In this document: positions 1 to 9,734 of the stretch, piece by piece
Position numbering within the stretch: the stretch's first letter is position 1
Layout: each line of letters begins with the position of its first letter
Assembly (NCBI RefSeq): GCF_018860755.1
Contig: NZ_JAHKPW010000089.1
Location: forward strand, 1-64,000
Source of the DNA: Colwellia sp. D2M02
Lineage (GTDB): Bacteria > Pseudomonadota > Gammaproteobacteria > Enterobacterales > Alteromonadaceae
DNA length: 64,000 bases
Reading direction: 5' to 3'
Notes under the pieces: model-generated
Told to the model about the DNA's origin: nothing
Database searches by the model: none
The model's input: the letters and a program-made list of their open reading frames with translations, nothing else
Made by a program: the position numbers and the translations under genes

Positions 1-66
1 AAAATAGCTGCTAGAGAAATATTTGTTAAGCTGAGCTCAGGTTTCTTAGGACAGCTTGAACTTTAA
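1..66 (+). CDS. 3' end of an unidentified gene (partial)
   Basis: The first frame is open from the window edge to a TAA at 64-66 and encodes about 21 residues ending in GFLGQLEL. The next gene's ribosome site begins at the stop codon, which fits a tightly packed upstream gene. Too little is present to assign a family; the helical character would suit a small regulator, but that is a guess. Confidence 0.45.
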   Translation, partial: KIAAREIFVKLSSGFLGQLEL

Positions 67-78
67 AGGAAACGACCG

Positions 79-1482
79 TTGATTAAGAATATACATTCAC
101 TTAAATTAAAATGCGTATCTCTGACAGTAGCCTTAGCTCTGTTACCCTTTACAGTACAAGCTAACGATATTAGCTCTAATAACCCCTCTGAAATAAAGCT
201 TACCCCAGAAGTAACAGCCGATAATATTGACCATATTTATCGTGAAAGACCAACCAATAGTGTTTGGGAACATTTAACTCCAGCCGAAAATTATTATGAC
301 TCGCCATTTCAAGTCGCTTTATTTTCCCCTCAAAGCGGTGAAGATGGTGAGCGTTTATGGTCACAAACCAGCTCCATTTTTGCCTACGGCTTTGGTGTTA
401 TTGGTTTAATTGCTTTATTACCCGAAGATATTTCTAACTGGGATAAAGAAGAAGGCATTTTTAACAAGTGGTCAGATAATGTTAAAGACGGCCCCGTATG
501 GGACCGAGACACCGGTATGCTCAACTTTGTTGGCCACCCTTACTTTGGCGGTGTCTATTATCAAGTAGCGCGTAAATCGGGTTATCGACAATGGGATGCT
601 TTTGTTTACTCAACCTTAATGTCGACTTTTTATTGGGAGTACGGCATTGAAGCATTTGCTGAAACCCCTTCGATACAAGATTTAGTCATTACACCAGTAT
701 TAGGCTGGGCTTATGGTGAGTGGGCTTATAATACCGAAATGGATATTAGGGAGCAGGGTGGAAGTGTTTGGGGCTCCGACTTTCTAGGTAGCACCGCATT
801 GTTTTTTCTTGATCCCGTTGATTACATGAGTGCTGGTATCAATAACATTTTTGGTAAAGAAATCATTAAAGCGGGTACCGGTTATTTAAGCTTTAATGAC
901 GTACCGCTTGGCGATAATGGCCATAGTGAAAACCAAGTAAAGTTCAATATATCGCTTCAACTCGGCGATGGTGGCAGCTACAGCGGCAATAAAGCAAAAC
1001 ATGTAAAACGTACTAAAGACCCAATTCATACTGGAATTATAGGTATTACTTATGGTGTTGGTGCGGTTGACTTTGATGAGCAATGGCAAGCTGACAACGA
1101 TAAAACCACTGAATACAGCTTAGGTCTATATTTTACCCGCGAATTCTCTAGCCGTGTTACTTACTCAAAAGCAAAAGTTGATAATTTAGCGCTTAATCGC
1201 GAAATAAATTATGAAAACTATAGCCTAGATAGCCAATACTACTTCAACAGCGAACATGATTTTAGACCTTATGTTACCGCAGGTTTTGGTGAAACAATGT
1301 GGCAAAAAGAGCAAGAAAGTACAGTATTTCAAGTAAATGCTGGTGTTGGCGCTCATTACAAACTCAATAAAAACTTCGCATTACAGCTTGATTATCGCTA
1401 CTTTCACAGTACTAGTGCAAAAACCTCTGATCAAAATGTTAGTGCTCGAATCGTCTACTTTTTAGGTCAAGGTGAGCGTTAA
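79..1482 (+). CDS. DUF3943 domain outer-membrane-associated protein
   Basis: The 467-residue product begins with a Sec signal peptide (hydrophobic stretch about residues 12-25, cleavage likely near VQA-ND). The middle part (about 90-270) matches the DUF3943 family, with the segments VLGWAYGEW and STALFFLDPVDYM. The C-terminal 170 residues are rich in alternating aromatic/polar strands and end like an outer-membrane beta-barrel (surface-porin fold). The start is a TTG at 79 preceded by AAAGGA at 65-70, so it is preferred over later ATGs that would remove the signal peptide. Function is unknown; family members are predicted envelope proteins of Gram-negative bacteria. It stands alone, with a 145-base gap before the next gene. 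Confidence 0.8.
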   Translation: MIKNIHSLKLKCVSLTVALALLPFTVQANDISSNNPSEIKLTPEVTADNIDHIYRERPTNSVWEHLTPAENYYDSPFQVALFSPQSGEDGERLWSQTSSIFAYGFGVIGLIALLPEDISNWDKEEGIFNKWSDNVKDGPVWDRDTGMLNFVGHPYFGGVYYQVARKSGYRQWDAFVYSTLMSTFYWEYGIEAFAETPSIQDLVITPVLGWAYGEWAYNTEMDIREQGGSVWGSDFLGSTALFFLDPVDYMSAGINNIFGKEIIKAGTGYLSFNDVPLGDNGHSENQVKFNISLQLGDGGSYSGNKAKHVKRTKDPIHTGIIGITYGVGAVDFDEQWQADNDKTTEYSLGLYFTREFSSRVTYSKAKVDNLALNREINYENYSLDSQYYFNSEHDFRPYVTAGFGETMWQKEQESTVFQVNAGVGAHYKLNKNFALQLDYRYFHSTSAKTSDQNVSARIVYFLGQGER

Positions 1483-1627
1483 TCCTGACTTTAATAAATA
1501 CTATTAAACTCCTTATTAATTAAGTCTTCAGCGCTTGTAGTGTTCCGCAATATAGTTGGAAGAATTGCTAGAATTGAATATTTGACATAGTCTTATAATA
1601 CACCTTATTTTGTAATTTGAGGTTATT

Positions 1628-2806
1628 ATGAACTACTCAAAAATTTTTTATAGCGTACTTCTGCCTTGTTTGTTTGCTTGTCAAACACCTCCTTATCAGC
1701 TTGAAAAGCAATCATCCAATCCGCAAACATTATTCCTTGATAGTGCTTTTGAGCCATCAAATGAAAATATGATTTCCATAGAAAGCGAAGTAGATATTTT
1801 TTTATTAGACGATGAGATGAGAGCTGTCGTTGATAACAAATTGCGTAATCGCCATAGCTATCAACATAAAGCACGGATATTACTTGACCATCTTTTTAGT
1901 GTTGAAAATTTATCTTTACAGTATGAGGGTAATGCGAATATTGTTGCTCGCGAAGCGTTTCATAGTAAAACGGCTAACTGTATGTCGTTAACAATCATGG
2001 CTTACGCATTGGCAAAAGAAGCTGGGATGCATGTTCAATTTCAACAAGTTAATGTGCCAGAATACTGGCAGCGCGATAATAGTTATAGTTTTCTTACGGG
2101 TCATGTGAACTTACGTATTACGAATAAACCTAACTCTGAAAGTGTTTATACTTGGGGTGATAACGGTATTCAAATAGACTTTGATCCTTATATTGCCAAA
2201 CAACGATTTTCAATTAAAAAAATCACTAAAAAAACAGTCATTGCGATGTTTTATAATAACAAAGGTAGCGATGCTCTTATCAGAAGAAACTATGATGTAG
2301 CTTATCAATATTTTAAAGCAGCAATTAAACAAGACCCTAATTTTAGCCCTGCTTGGGGAAACTTAGGGATATTATATCGCTTAAATAACCATTACCAAGT
2401 TGCAGAAAAGACCTACCGTTATGCACTTACTATTAATGATAAAAATTTAACGGTATTAAATAATTTGGCACTATTGATGGAAATCCAAGGAAGAGTAACT
2501 GAATCTCAACCAATTAGAAATTATCTACAACAACTTAGACAATCAAACCCTTACTACCATGCACTTTTAGCTGACGAAGCTTTTGATGCTGGAGATTTTA
2601 TAACAGCTGAAAAACTTTATAAGTCAGCAATTGATTTATACCCACAAGGTTATGAATTTTATCATGGCTTAGCGAAAGCTTATTATAAACAAGGAAAAGT
2701 AAACTTATCTAAGCGAGCAATGCGAAAGGCGATCAGTTACAACTATGACAAAACAATCCAAAGACTATATGTTGCTAAGTTGCATTTTTTAAATGATATA
2801 GAGTGA
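1628..2806 (+). CDS. TPR-containing lipoprotein with transglutaminase-like N-terminal region
   Basis: The 392-residue product starts with a lipoprotein signal ending in a lipobox (LFAC, Cys at about residue 18). Residues about 85-175 resemble a transglutaminase-like fold: the TANCMSLT segment supplies a candidate Cys and the following GHVNLRI a candidate His. From about 205 to 390 there are tetratricopeptide repeats (for example the segments from NYDVAYQYFKAAIKQDPN onward). A GAGG-type ribosome site lies at 1620-1623. It is probably anchored in the outer membrane facing the periplasm and acts as a scaffold. The enzymatic role of the Cys/His pair is inferred and may be lost. Confidence 0.75.
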   Translation: MNYSKIFYSVLLPCLFACQTPPYQLEKQSSNPQTLFLDSAFEPSNENMISIESEVDIFLLDDEMRAVVDNKLRNRHSYQHKARILLDHLFSVENLSLQYEGNANIVAREAFHSKTANCMSLTIMAYALAKEAGMHVQFQQVNVPEYWQRDNSYSFLTGHVNLRITNKPNSESVYTWGDNGIQIDFDPYIAKQRFSIKKITKKTVIAMFYNNKGSDALIRRNYDVAYQYFKAAIKQDPNFSPAWGNLGILYRLNNHYQVAEKTYRYALTINDKNLTVLNNLALLMEIQGRVTESQPIRNYLQQLRQSNPYYHALLADEAFDAGDFITAEKLYKSAIDLYPQGYEFYHGLAKAYYKQGKVNLSKRAMRKAISYNYDKTIQRLYVAKLHFLNDIE

Positions 2807-2868
2807 CTTTTAACTGCCTAAGCGATAAATTAGCACTATAAATAACTCTTTAATAAAGAAGCCAATAA

Positions 2869-4098
2869 ATGAGAAATACCTATATAGCTCGACAAGCTAT
2901 TTTAAATCAAAAATTAGACACCATAGGTTATGAGCTTTTATTTAGAGACAGTCCAGATAATAAATTTCCTGAAATAGAGCAGGATATTGCTAGTTCAAAA
3001 TTGATTATTCAAAATCATATTCATGGTGATATTCAAACCTTAAGTATGGGAAAGCTTGCATTTATTAACTTTACCGAAAACTGTTTAGTACGAAAGTATC
3101 CATTATTATTTGACAAAAATAGCATTGTTATAGAGCTTGTAGGTCATGAAAAGCCAACTAAAGGCTTGTTAAAAATAATTATGTTTTATCGAGAGCATGG
3201 TTACAGTATTGCATTAACCGAATATGATTTGGCACCGCATTGGGAAGTACTATTTCCCTATATCGACATTATTAAAATCAATATTGAAAAAATTAACACT
3301 AAACGATTACCATCAGTTGTTGATAAAATGAAGCAACATGATATTAAAATATCAGCGGAACGTGTCGAAACCAAATTACAAAAGCAAACCTTAGCTGAGG
3401 TTGGTTTTGATTATTTTCAAGGTTACTTTTATCATCAACCTGAAATCATTGAAGGGAGAACATTAACCTCGATCAAAGCGCAAATGCTAGCTTTGCTTAA
3501 CGAAAGCTTTTCTCATCCGTTAAACTTTACCGCTATATCAGAAATTGTTGGTCATGATGTTAATTTATCTATTGCATTGTTAAAAATGGTCAATAATGTC
3601 GCTACCGGTACAAAAATTGAAATAACCTCATTAAAACAAGCCGCATCATATTTAGGTGAAGATAAGTTACGACAATTTGTTTCTATTTTAGCGTTATCAA
3701 ACTTAACTTCTGATTGCTCTGATGAAATTTGTCGCCAGGCCTTAATTACGGGTAAAGTCATGGCGGCTCTGAGTAACAAAGCAACGTTTACAACAATTAG
3801 CGATTATGCATTTATGACTGGCTTATTAAGCTCACTTGAAGTGATGCTATCAATGCCAATGGCTGAAATATTAAAATCGATGCCTGTGGCAAAACCAATA
3901 AAGTTAGCCTTAATATCTCGAGAAGGATTGCTCGGTGAATTGTTATCTTTAACAGTTTTTTATGTTTCAGGAAAAGATAACGATGAAAATGCCAACAGTA
4001 ATATGGCGAACTTAATGACTCAGCACGCTTTAACACAACAAGATCTACAGCAAGAGTTTTTATTAGCAAGCCAGTGGTGTAAAGCGTTAAATATTTAA
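2869..4098 (+). CDS. EAL-HDOD (YuxH-type) signalling protein
   Basis: The 409-residue protein has an N-terminal EAL-like domain (about 1-200) beginning with the family signature RQAILNQKLDTIGYELLFRD and a C-terminal HDOD domain (about 205-400). The EAL motif is degenerate: where EAL is expected the sequence reads IVIELVGHE, and the usual metal-binding acidic residues are not obvious, so cyclic-di-GMP hydrolysis is unlikely. Proteins of this architecture act as scaffolds in motility or biofilm control (family knowledge). The gene points towards helD on the far side of the 41-kb insertion, so the two were probably convergent neighbours before the transposon arrived. Confidence 0.85.
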   Translation: MRNTYIARQAILNQKLDTIGYELLFRDSPDNKFPEIEQDIASSKLIIQNHIHGDIQTLSMGKLAFINFTENCLVRKYPLLFDKNSIVIELVGHEKPTKGLLKIIMFYREHGYSIALTEYDLAPHWEVLFPYIDIIKINIEKINTKRLPSVVDKMKQHDIKISAERVETKLQKQTLAEVGFDYFQGYFYHQPEIIEGRTLTSIKAQMLALLNESFSHPLNFTAISEIVGHDVNLSIALLKMVNNVATGTKIEITSLKQAASYLGEDKLRQFVSILALSNLTSDCSDEICRQALITGKVMAALSNKATFTTISDYAFMTGLLSSLEVMLSMPMAEILKSMPVAKPIKLALISREGLLGELLSLTVFYVSGKDNDENANSNMANLMTQHALTQQDLQQEFLLASQWCKALNI

Positions 4099-4778
4099 GT
4101 TATTGCTTAAACTTTTGGTGGCAGGATTGTTGTAATTTCCTCAGCGTAAAAAATAAAATTTAAGCAGGGCGCTTCACTATAGATTTTTAAAGTACTCTTA
4201 ACTAGCAGCTTATTATCTGAAAAATAAAATAAATTTAAGAGTCCAATATTTTTACCTTCACCTTGTATGTGAAATTATGGTGAACGGTAAATAAATTTAA
4301 ACGGTAATGTTAGCCATTAAATAGCCCGATTAATAATGCACTTATATTTAACTGATATTTATATTGAAGCATATTCTTTTTAGTTTTTACTTTTTTAGCT
4401 AAGGCTTATCTATTTAATTACAGATATAACAAGTTTGATACTGAGCGATTAAACTTTTAACCTTGTCGTTAATTGCAAGTTCGGAAGTCCAGTTAAGTGA
4501 AAAAATATAGATGATGATAAAATACCTTAAAACCTAAAGTAAAAAAACGATAATTCACTTACTAAAATAAGAGCCAATTGAATAATGCGCACAAACAAAA
4601 TCTTGTGTGCGTAAAAACAAGAATCCTGCAGAGATATAAAAGCTAAATGGGAATATAACGATAATAACAACAGAAGCTAAAATGGCTACTTATAACTTTA
4701 CTTAACATTATAGTCTTTTAAAATAGTGATTTTAATAAGTAATAAATATCGTTATTTATCAATATATTGCTAAGTTAC
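4099..4778. other. Non-coding chromosome flank left of the transposon
   Basis: This 680-base stretch is very AT-rich and has no convincing gene. It contains an imperfect hairpin at 4587-4610 (GCGCACAA / TTGTGTGC) with no T-run. It also holds a 13-base sequence TGGCTACTTATAA at 4683-4695 that recurs in the same orientation at 45874-45886, outside the other end. The last bases, TTAC at 4775-4778, match the TTAC at 45808-45811 just outside the right end. Confidence 0.6.
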
Positions 4779-4813
4779 TGTTAATCCAAATTAAGCACTG
4801 GATCGGATCCAGT
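4779..4813 (-). repeat. Left transposon terminus with outer TnsB-like site
   Basis: Read on the minus strand this is GATC (4801-4804), six bases, TTAATTTG (4787-4794), then GATTAACA to the tip. It matches the right terminus at 45782-45807 with one substitution in the TTARCTTG core. A perfect 17-base palindrome, ACTGGATC-G-GATCCAGT, covers 4797-4813, so GATC is present twice. TnsB binding is inferred. Confidence 0.75.
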
Positions 4814-4880
4814 TTTCACTGGTATTTCATCTTATTGAATTAATGACACTATTTAGTGTATTAGCTTACTGACATTTTAC

Positions 4881-4910
4881 CGTTTGCAAGTTAACAACTA
4901 GATCTTATTC
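4881..4910 (-). repeat. Left-end inner TnsB-like site
   Basis: On the minus strand this reads AAGATCTAGTTG followed by TTAACTTGCAAACG. Apart from one base in the six-base spacer it matches the right-end site at 45671-45696 over 26 bases. It lies about 100 bases inside the outer site, a wide spacing like the left end of Tn7. Confidence 0.8.
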
Positions 4911-4913
4911 TAC

Positions 4914-4977
4914 GTAACGCTACGTGCATGAAATTTATATTTGCGACTATTCCCTAGTAAATTTCACGTAGCGTCAC
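4914..4977. repeat. 64-bp inverted-repeat element, copy 1
   Basis: The arms GTAACGCTACGTG (4914-4926) and CACGTAGCGTCAC (4965-4977) are inverted repeats with one mismatch around a 38-base AT-rich loop. A second copy with the same arms is at 45964-46028. The element ends two bases before the stop codon of the leftward gene at 4980-5408, so it could act as a terminator for that operon. The loops share a TTTGYGACT segment, so the copies are probably related by descent (a REP- or MITE-like element). Confidence 0.65.
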
Positions 4978-4979
4978 GT

Positions 4980-5408
4980 TTATATTTCAGTTATAACTTC
5001 ATTCCAAACAGTCAAATCATCTTTAACCCAAACAACATGATTCCATTTACTACCAACTAATGAGTAAATAATAAATGCACTACCATTATCTACAAAATCT
5101 TCATTAGGAATATATTGTGCTTTTAAGTTACCAGCGCTAAATGAAAAGTTTTTGTCTCTAGCTTCAAATGCAAATTGATTAAGTAAATTCCTTATCTCAT
5201 CATTACCCTTTAATAAATCATCAATACCACACCAACGATCACCAATACCGAAATAACCATTCTCTTCTATGTTTGGCGTCGTAATCATGCGTTTCGTAAA
5301 GTCATGTACTAACTGATTTGAAGAAAGTAATTCAAGAAAATCTATAAAACTGAAACAACTGTCAATTAGAACCTTTATTTTGTCATTGTCTTTTGTATTG
5401 ACTGCCAT
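4980..5408 (-). CDS. Hypothetical 142-aa protein, last gene of the hsd operon
   Basis: I do not recognise a family. The product is acidic, has no signal peptide or membrane segment, and includes a WCGIDDLLKG segment and a beta-rich C-terminal half ending in WNHVVWVKDDLTVWNEV, which looks like a small alpha/beta domain. It begins three bases after the hsdR stop codon and is the most distal gene of the leftward restriction-modification operon, so it is almost certainly co-transcribed. Possible roles are an immunity or anti-restriction partner or an adaptor; none is supported directly. A hairpin element follows its stop codon. Confidence 0.6.
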   Translation of the reverse strand: MAVNTKDNDKIKVLIDSCFSFIDFLELLSSNQLVHDFTKRMITTPNIEENGYFGIGDRWCGIDDLLKGNDEIRNLLNQFAFEARDKNFSFSAGNLKAQYIPNEDFVDNGSAFIIYSLVGSKWNHVVWVKDDLTVWNEVITEI

Positions 5409-5411
5409 AAC

Positions 5412-8400
5412 TTAAGCTCCCGTCCAATGGCTACTTAAAACTTCCGCTTGCTGTAAACACAAATCAATTGCTTCATCTGATTTATCTGGTGGGTATTTCC
5501 AGCGGCGCAATGCTCTACGTACTAGATTCCGTAAACGCGCTCTTACGCTGTCTCGTTTTTGCCAATCGACCGTTGTTGATTGTCGTAGCTTCTGAGTGAT
5601 TTCAATTGCTAGTCCACGTAACTGGTCATCGCCAAGTTCTTTTACTGCGCTTTCATTGGCAACCAATGCTCGGTAGAAAGCGACTTCATCTGAATTCAGC
5701 CCTAACTTTTCTGCTTCAGCTAAATCTATTTCCATATCTTTAGCCATTTTAATAAGCTCTTCAATAACTTGAGCTGTTTCTATTGCACGATTATGGTACT
5801 TACGTAGTGTTTCCATAATACGTTCTGAGTAGGCTTTTTCAGAAACCACATCGTTTTTCATACGTGCTTTGACTTCATCTTTTAGCAGTTTTTCTAAAAG
5901 CTCTACAGCAAGATTTCGTTGTGGCATATTTTTAACATCTTCTAAAAACTCTTCTGATAACAAACCTATATTCGGTTTGTCTAAGCCAACAGAAGCAAAA
6001 ATGTCTGTTACGCCTTCAGCAACTATTGCATTGTCGATAATTTGCTTCATTGCTGAGTTTTTATCTTCATCTGTACGACGTTTATCTGTACTGGTGAATT
6101 TGCTTAACGCGGCTTTAACAGCACTAAAAAAAGCTATTTCTTTTTTGTATTCTGCTGCTTCATCTAACGTACTACATAGCGTATATGCTTTTGTAAGTGG
6201 TGCCATCACATCAAAGAAACGTTTTTTACCATCGAGTTTTCCTTGAGGGCTTTCTAAACTTAATATGTGATTCATTACTCCTGGTAATAATTTAAGGGCA
6301 TTTTGTTCAAAGTCACCGTAATCAAAGCCATCTAACATCGCCTGAATAATTTCTAACTTCTCTAACATAATAGAGAATGCTTCATGGTTATCGAGTGTTG
6401 GTCGCCCTTTTCCCTTTGAATCTGTATAAGTTTTCAAAGCGTTTTTCAGCTCATTTGCAATACCTATATAATCAACAACTAAGCCACCAGGTTTATCTTT
6501 AAATACACGGTTAACGCGAGCAATTGCCTGCATTAAGTTATGACCTTTCATAGGTTTATCTATATACATAGTATGACAATTCGGAGCATCAAAGCCTGTT
6601 AACCACATGTCTCGAACAATCACTATTTGGAGAGGATCTTTTACGTCTTTATAGCGTTTTTCAAACAGCTTTTTTGTTTCTTTGTTATGTATATGAGGCT
6701 GTAATAAGGCTTTATCAGATGCCGAACCGGTCATTACAACTTTAATCGCGCCTTTAGAAGTATCATCATCATGCCACTCAGGTCTAAGATTAATTAACTC
6801 GTTATACATTTGTGCGCAAATGTCTCGGCTCATACAAACAATCATCACTTTGCCAGGGAATGTCGCCACTCTTGTTTCAAAATGATTAACTAAGTCAATA
6901 CAGACCTCTTCAATACGAGGATCAGAACCGACGAGTTTCTCTAGTGTTGCCCACTTAGATTTAGTGCTTTCTCTTGTGCCTACATCTTCTTCGTCTTCTA
7001 TAACTTCATCAATGTCGTTGTTAAGTTCTTCAATTTCATCTTGGCGAATGTCTAATTTGGCGAGGCGAGATTCATAATAGATCGGTACTGTTGCACCATC
7101 GTCAACGGCATCTTGAATATCATAAACAGATACATAACCACCAAATACTGATTGAGTATCTTTATCTACAGCTGAAATGGGCGTACCTGTAAAACCAATA
7201 AAAGATGCATTGGGTAAAGCATCACGCATATACTTAGAATAGCCATAAGTATATTCGCCCGTTTTAGGATTAAACTTGGCCTTATCACCATACTGGCTGC
7301 GGTGAGCTTCATCACTCACTACAACAATATTAGTTCTATCACTTAACACCGGATGTGCTGACTCATTAGCCACTAAGGTAAATTTTTGAACCGTTGTAAA
7401 AACAATGCCGCCCGATTGTTTACCTGTAAGTATATCGCGTAATGAATCTCTATCTTCTGCCTGAACAGGTGTTTGTTTTAGCGTGTCACTTGCCATGCCA
7501 AAGGTATTAAACAATTGCCCATCTAAATCATTTCTGTCGGTCACAACCACAATAGTTGGGTTATTCATTTCAGGTTGTGCCATTAGCTTTCCGGCATAAC
7601 ACACCATAGAAATAGACTTACCTGACCCTTGGGTATGCCAAACAACACCTGCCTTACCAGTACCAAACTTGCTTTTATTACCGTTATTCGAAATATTATA
7701 ATTAGCACTTGGCTCTGCGACTAACGCCAACATTTCTGGTTGTCTTGTTGCAATAATAGTTGCTTCTACCGCTGCACGTACGGCATGAAATTGATGGTAA
7801 CCTGCAATTTTCTTAATTAGTTCGCCACCCGACTCTTCAAATAATACAAAATATCGAATGTAATCTAAAAGCAGTTCTGGTTTAAAAAAACCACGTACCA
7901 ATGTTTCTAACCGAAATTCAAAAATACGTTTGTCATCTTCATTATCAATGGTTCGCCAAGGTAAAAAACGCTCTTTACTAGCAGTTAACGACCCTACTTT
8001 GGCTTCAACGCCATCACTAATAATCAATGCTTCATTAAAAACAAAAAGATCAGAGATCTCTTCTTTATAGGTTTGCAGTTGTTGATAAGCACTCCAAACA
8101 TCAGCACTATTATCCGCAGGATTTTTCAGTTCAACTACTGATATTGGCAAACCATTTATAAACACCACGATATCAGGTCGTCTATTACCCTTTATGCCTG
8201 TAATAGTGAATTGGTTGACGATTAAAAATTCGTTTTTATCTGTATTGTTAAAATCAATAAAACGAACATAATCAGCAACCTCTACATCACTTTCTTTAAA
8301 TTCAACCTTTAGGCCTTCAAGAAGGTATTGGTGAAATTGCTGATTATTTTTAATTAAGATAGGTGTGTCGAATTGAGTAATTACAGCAATGGCTTGTTCT

Positions 8401-8594
8401 AACGTAGCTAAAGGAATATGGGGGTTAATTATCTCAAGCTGTGCTAATAAACGTGCTTTTAAAATAACTTGCCGATAGTCTTCTCGCTCTGGAGAATCAC
8501 CGTCTGGTGCTATGTCGTAACCATTAGCATATTCATAACCAATTTCTGTAAACCAGTCTATGCAAAGTAGCTCTAATTGGTCTTCCGTAATCAT
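5412..8594 (-). CDS. hsdR: Type I restriction enzyme R subunit (HsdR)
   Basis: The 1060-residue protein has the standard HsdR order. An N-terminal PD-(D/E)XK nuclease (about 130-165) shows PDIVVF and VVELKNP. Two RecA-like helicase domains follow, with Walker A TQGSGKS, DEAH-type motif SDEAHRSQYG, GFTGTP, and later motif RVNRVF. A helical C-terminal region (about 880-1060) follows. It translocates DNA using ATP and cleaves when recruited by HsdM/HsdS to unmethylated sites. The start overlaps the upstream gene by four bases. The last 54 residues, beginning TVDWQKRDSVRARLRNLVRR, resemble the C-terminus of the FRG protein at 10920-12212, which suggests a shared docking module. Length is typical and all key motifs are intact. 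Confidence 0.95.
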   Translation of the reverse strand: MITEDQLELLCIDWFTEIGYEYANGYDIAPDGDSPEREDYRQVILKARLLAQLEIINPHIPLATLEQAIAVITQFDTPILIKNNQQFHQYLLEGLKVEFKESDVEVADYVRFIDFNNTDKNEFLIVNQFTITGIKGNRRPDIVVFINGLPISVVELKNPADNSADVWSAYQQLQTYKEEISDLFVFNEALIISDGVEAKVGSLTASKERFLPWRTIDNEDDKRIFEFRLETLVRGFFKPELLLDYIRYFVLFEESGGELIKKIAGYHQFHAVRAAVEATIIATRQPEMLALVAEPSANYNISNNGNKSKFGTGKAGVVWHTQGSGKSISMVCYAGKLMAQPEMNNPTIVVVTDRNDLDGQLFNTFGMASDTLKQTPVQAEDRDSLRDILTGKQSGGIVFTTVQKFTLVANESAHPVLSDRTNIVVVSDEAHRSQYGDKAKFNPKTGEYTYGYSKYMRDALPNASFIGFTGTPISAVDKDTQSVFGGYVSVYDIQDAVDDGATVPIYYESRLAKLDIRQDEIEELNNDIDEVIEDEEDVGTRESTKSKWATLEKLVGSDPRIEEVCIDLVNHFETRVATFPGKVMIVCMSRDICAQMYNELINLRPEWHDDDTSKGAIKVVMTGSASDKALLQPHIHNKETKKLFEKRYKDVKDPLQIVIVRDMWLTGFDAPNCHTMYIDKPMKGHNLMQAIARVNRVFKDKPGGLVVDYIGIANELKNALKTYTDSKGKGRPTLDNHEAFSIMLEKLEIIQAMLDGFDYGDFEQNALKLLPGVMNHILSLESPQGKLDGKKRFFDVMAPLTKAYTLCSTLDEAAEYKKEIAFFSAVKAALSKFTSTDKRRTDEDKNSAMKQIIDNAIVAEGVTDIFASVGLDKPNIGLLSEEFLEDVKNMPQRNLAVELLEKLLKDEVKARMKNDVVSEKAYSERIMETLRKYHNRAIETAQVIEELIKMAKDMEIDLAEAEKLGLNSDEVAFYRALVANESAVKELGDDQLRGLAIEITQKLRQSTTVDWQKRDSVRARLRNLVRRALRRWKYPPDKSDEAIDLCLQQAEVLSSHWTGA

Positions 8595-9733
8595 TCAGCT
8601 TCCTTAATTTGTGCTAACTCATCAATTAATTGTTTTAATTCAGGAACATCTATTAGTTTTTCTTGAAAGCTAGCCATTAATTTATGAACCGTTTCGACTT
8701 GCTGCTCATGTGAAGTTGTATGCTCAAATATACTCAACATGGGACATAGCATCACGATTGGATGCCATTTATTTGCTTTAGCTTTAGGCTCTTTTACAGT
8801 ATCAATAAATTGCCACTGATTAAATTCACGGCTAACTAAGCTTTGAAGCTTTGCTTTAAAAGATTGGTACGTTGAGGAGTCTTTAATATGTGTTTGACCA
8901 GTACGATTAAAGTCAAAGACAATACATAAATTTAATTCATCGTTTAAAAGCTCGGTAACACCATGATCATAACCATCCAGTATTACACCAAAAAAAATAC
9001 CAGGTAACCAACGTCTACCATGTTCACCAATCACTGGACAAAATTCTAATCCAACTCGCGATTCTGTTTTTTGTCTCTTAAATTCAGGCGTCAAACTAAG
9101 TGACTGTAAAGGCCAACTCTTGTGTTTAGCGGCTTGAAAAACAGAATCAACTTGGCTATCGAACTTAACTGCTTCTAGATAGTGCTTCATCGAAAAACTA
9201 TTTATAGGTGTACTTGGCCCTAACCCTTCTGTTTTCAAAAGTGTTAGAAAATCTTTAATTGCCCATGATAACTTTTCATCATTTAATGTTTGTTCAAGCT
9301 TGCTCAGACATTTATAAACATCTTTCCAACATAGTGCTGCATCGGGGTTTTGACCATGCTGGTACGCTTTAGCTGTTATTAGGATAATACGATGGTCATC
9401 AGTACAACTTTCAATATATTCACGATAATTTTTTAGCTGATTTTTGTGTAAGTTTGACCATACCTTGTGCTCAAAAACCCAGGTACATTCAGGCCACGCG
9501 ATCACTAAATCTGGATATTTATTTGAAAAATTTTCTTGAGTAGAAATTTCACAGTCGCCTTTTGGCAGTTCAACAGCAGTGGCTAAAAACTCATTAATAC
9601 AAGAAAGTACAGAGTCTCGTACTTCATCACTACTTCTTAATAACCAAGCAAATGCCTCAGTAACAAAGTTCTCTAGCGGATCAGTATTCTCTCTAGGGCG
9701 ATACTTTCTTAAATTAACGAGTAAACTTTCCAT
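8591..9733 (-). CDS. PD-(D/E)XK nuclease superfamily protein
   Basis: The 380-residue protein begins with a conserved helix (ENFVTEAFAWLLR, about 21-33) seen in PD-(D/E)XK proteins of defence islands. The nuclease core follows: Asp in PDLVIAW (about 75) and FEHKV (Glu about 88, Lys about 90), the classic D-(E/Q)xK arrangement. The C-terminal half (about 190-380) is of unknown fold. It sits between hsdR and the DUF4268 gene, overlapping hsdR by four bases and one base downstream of the previous stop, so translation is probably coupled. It is likely an accessory effector or regulator of the type I system. The catalytic triad appears intact, but activity and substrate are inferred. Confidence 0.8.
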   Translation of the reverse strand: MESLLVNLRKYRPRENTDPLENFVTEAFAWLLRSSDEVRDSVLSCINEFLATAVELPKGDCEISTQENFSNKYPDLVIAWPECTWVFEHKVWSNLHKNQLKNYREYIESCTDDHRIILITAKAYQHGQNPDAALCWKDVYKCLSKLEQTLNDEKLSWAIKDFLTLLKTEGLGPSTPINSFSMKHYLEAVKFDSQVDSVFQAAKHKSWPLQSLSLTPEFKRQKTESRVGLEFCPVIGEHGRRWLPGIFFGVILDGYDHGVTELLNDELNLCIVFDFNRTGQTHIKDSSTYQSFKAKLQSLVSREFNQWQFIDTVKEPKAKANKWHPIVMLCPMLSIFEHTTSHEQQVETVHKLMASFQEKLIDVPELKQLIDELAQIKEAE

Positions 9734-9734
9734 A

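Noticed and set aside
4914-4977. The palindromic element as the left transposon tip
   Set aside because: Its partner at 45964-46028 lies outside the right tip while this copy is inside the left tip, and neither shows TGT/ACA ends.
5869-6246. Open frames opposite hsdR and other large genes
   Set aside because: They are antisense to well-supported coding sequence, have low-complexity Ser/Leu-rich translations and lack ribosome sites.
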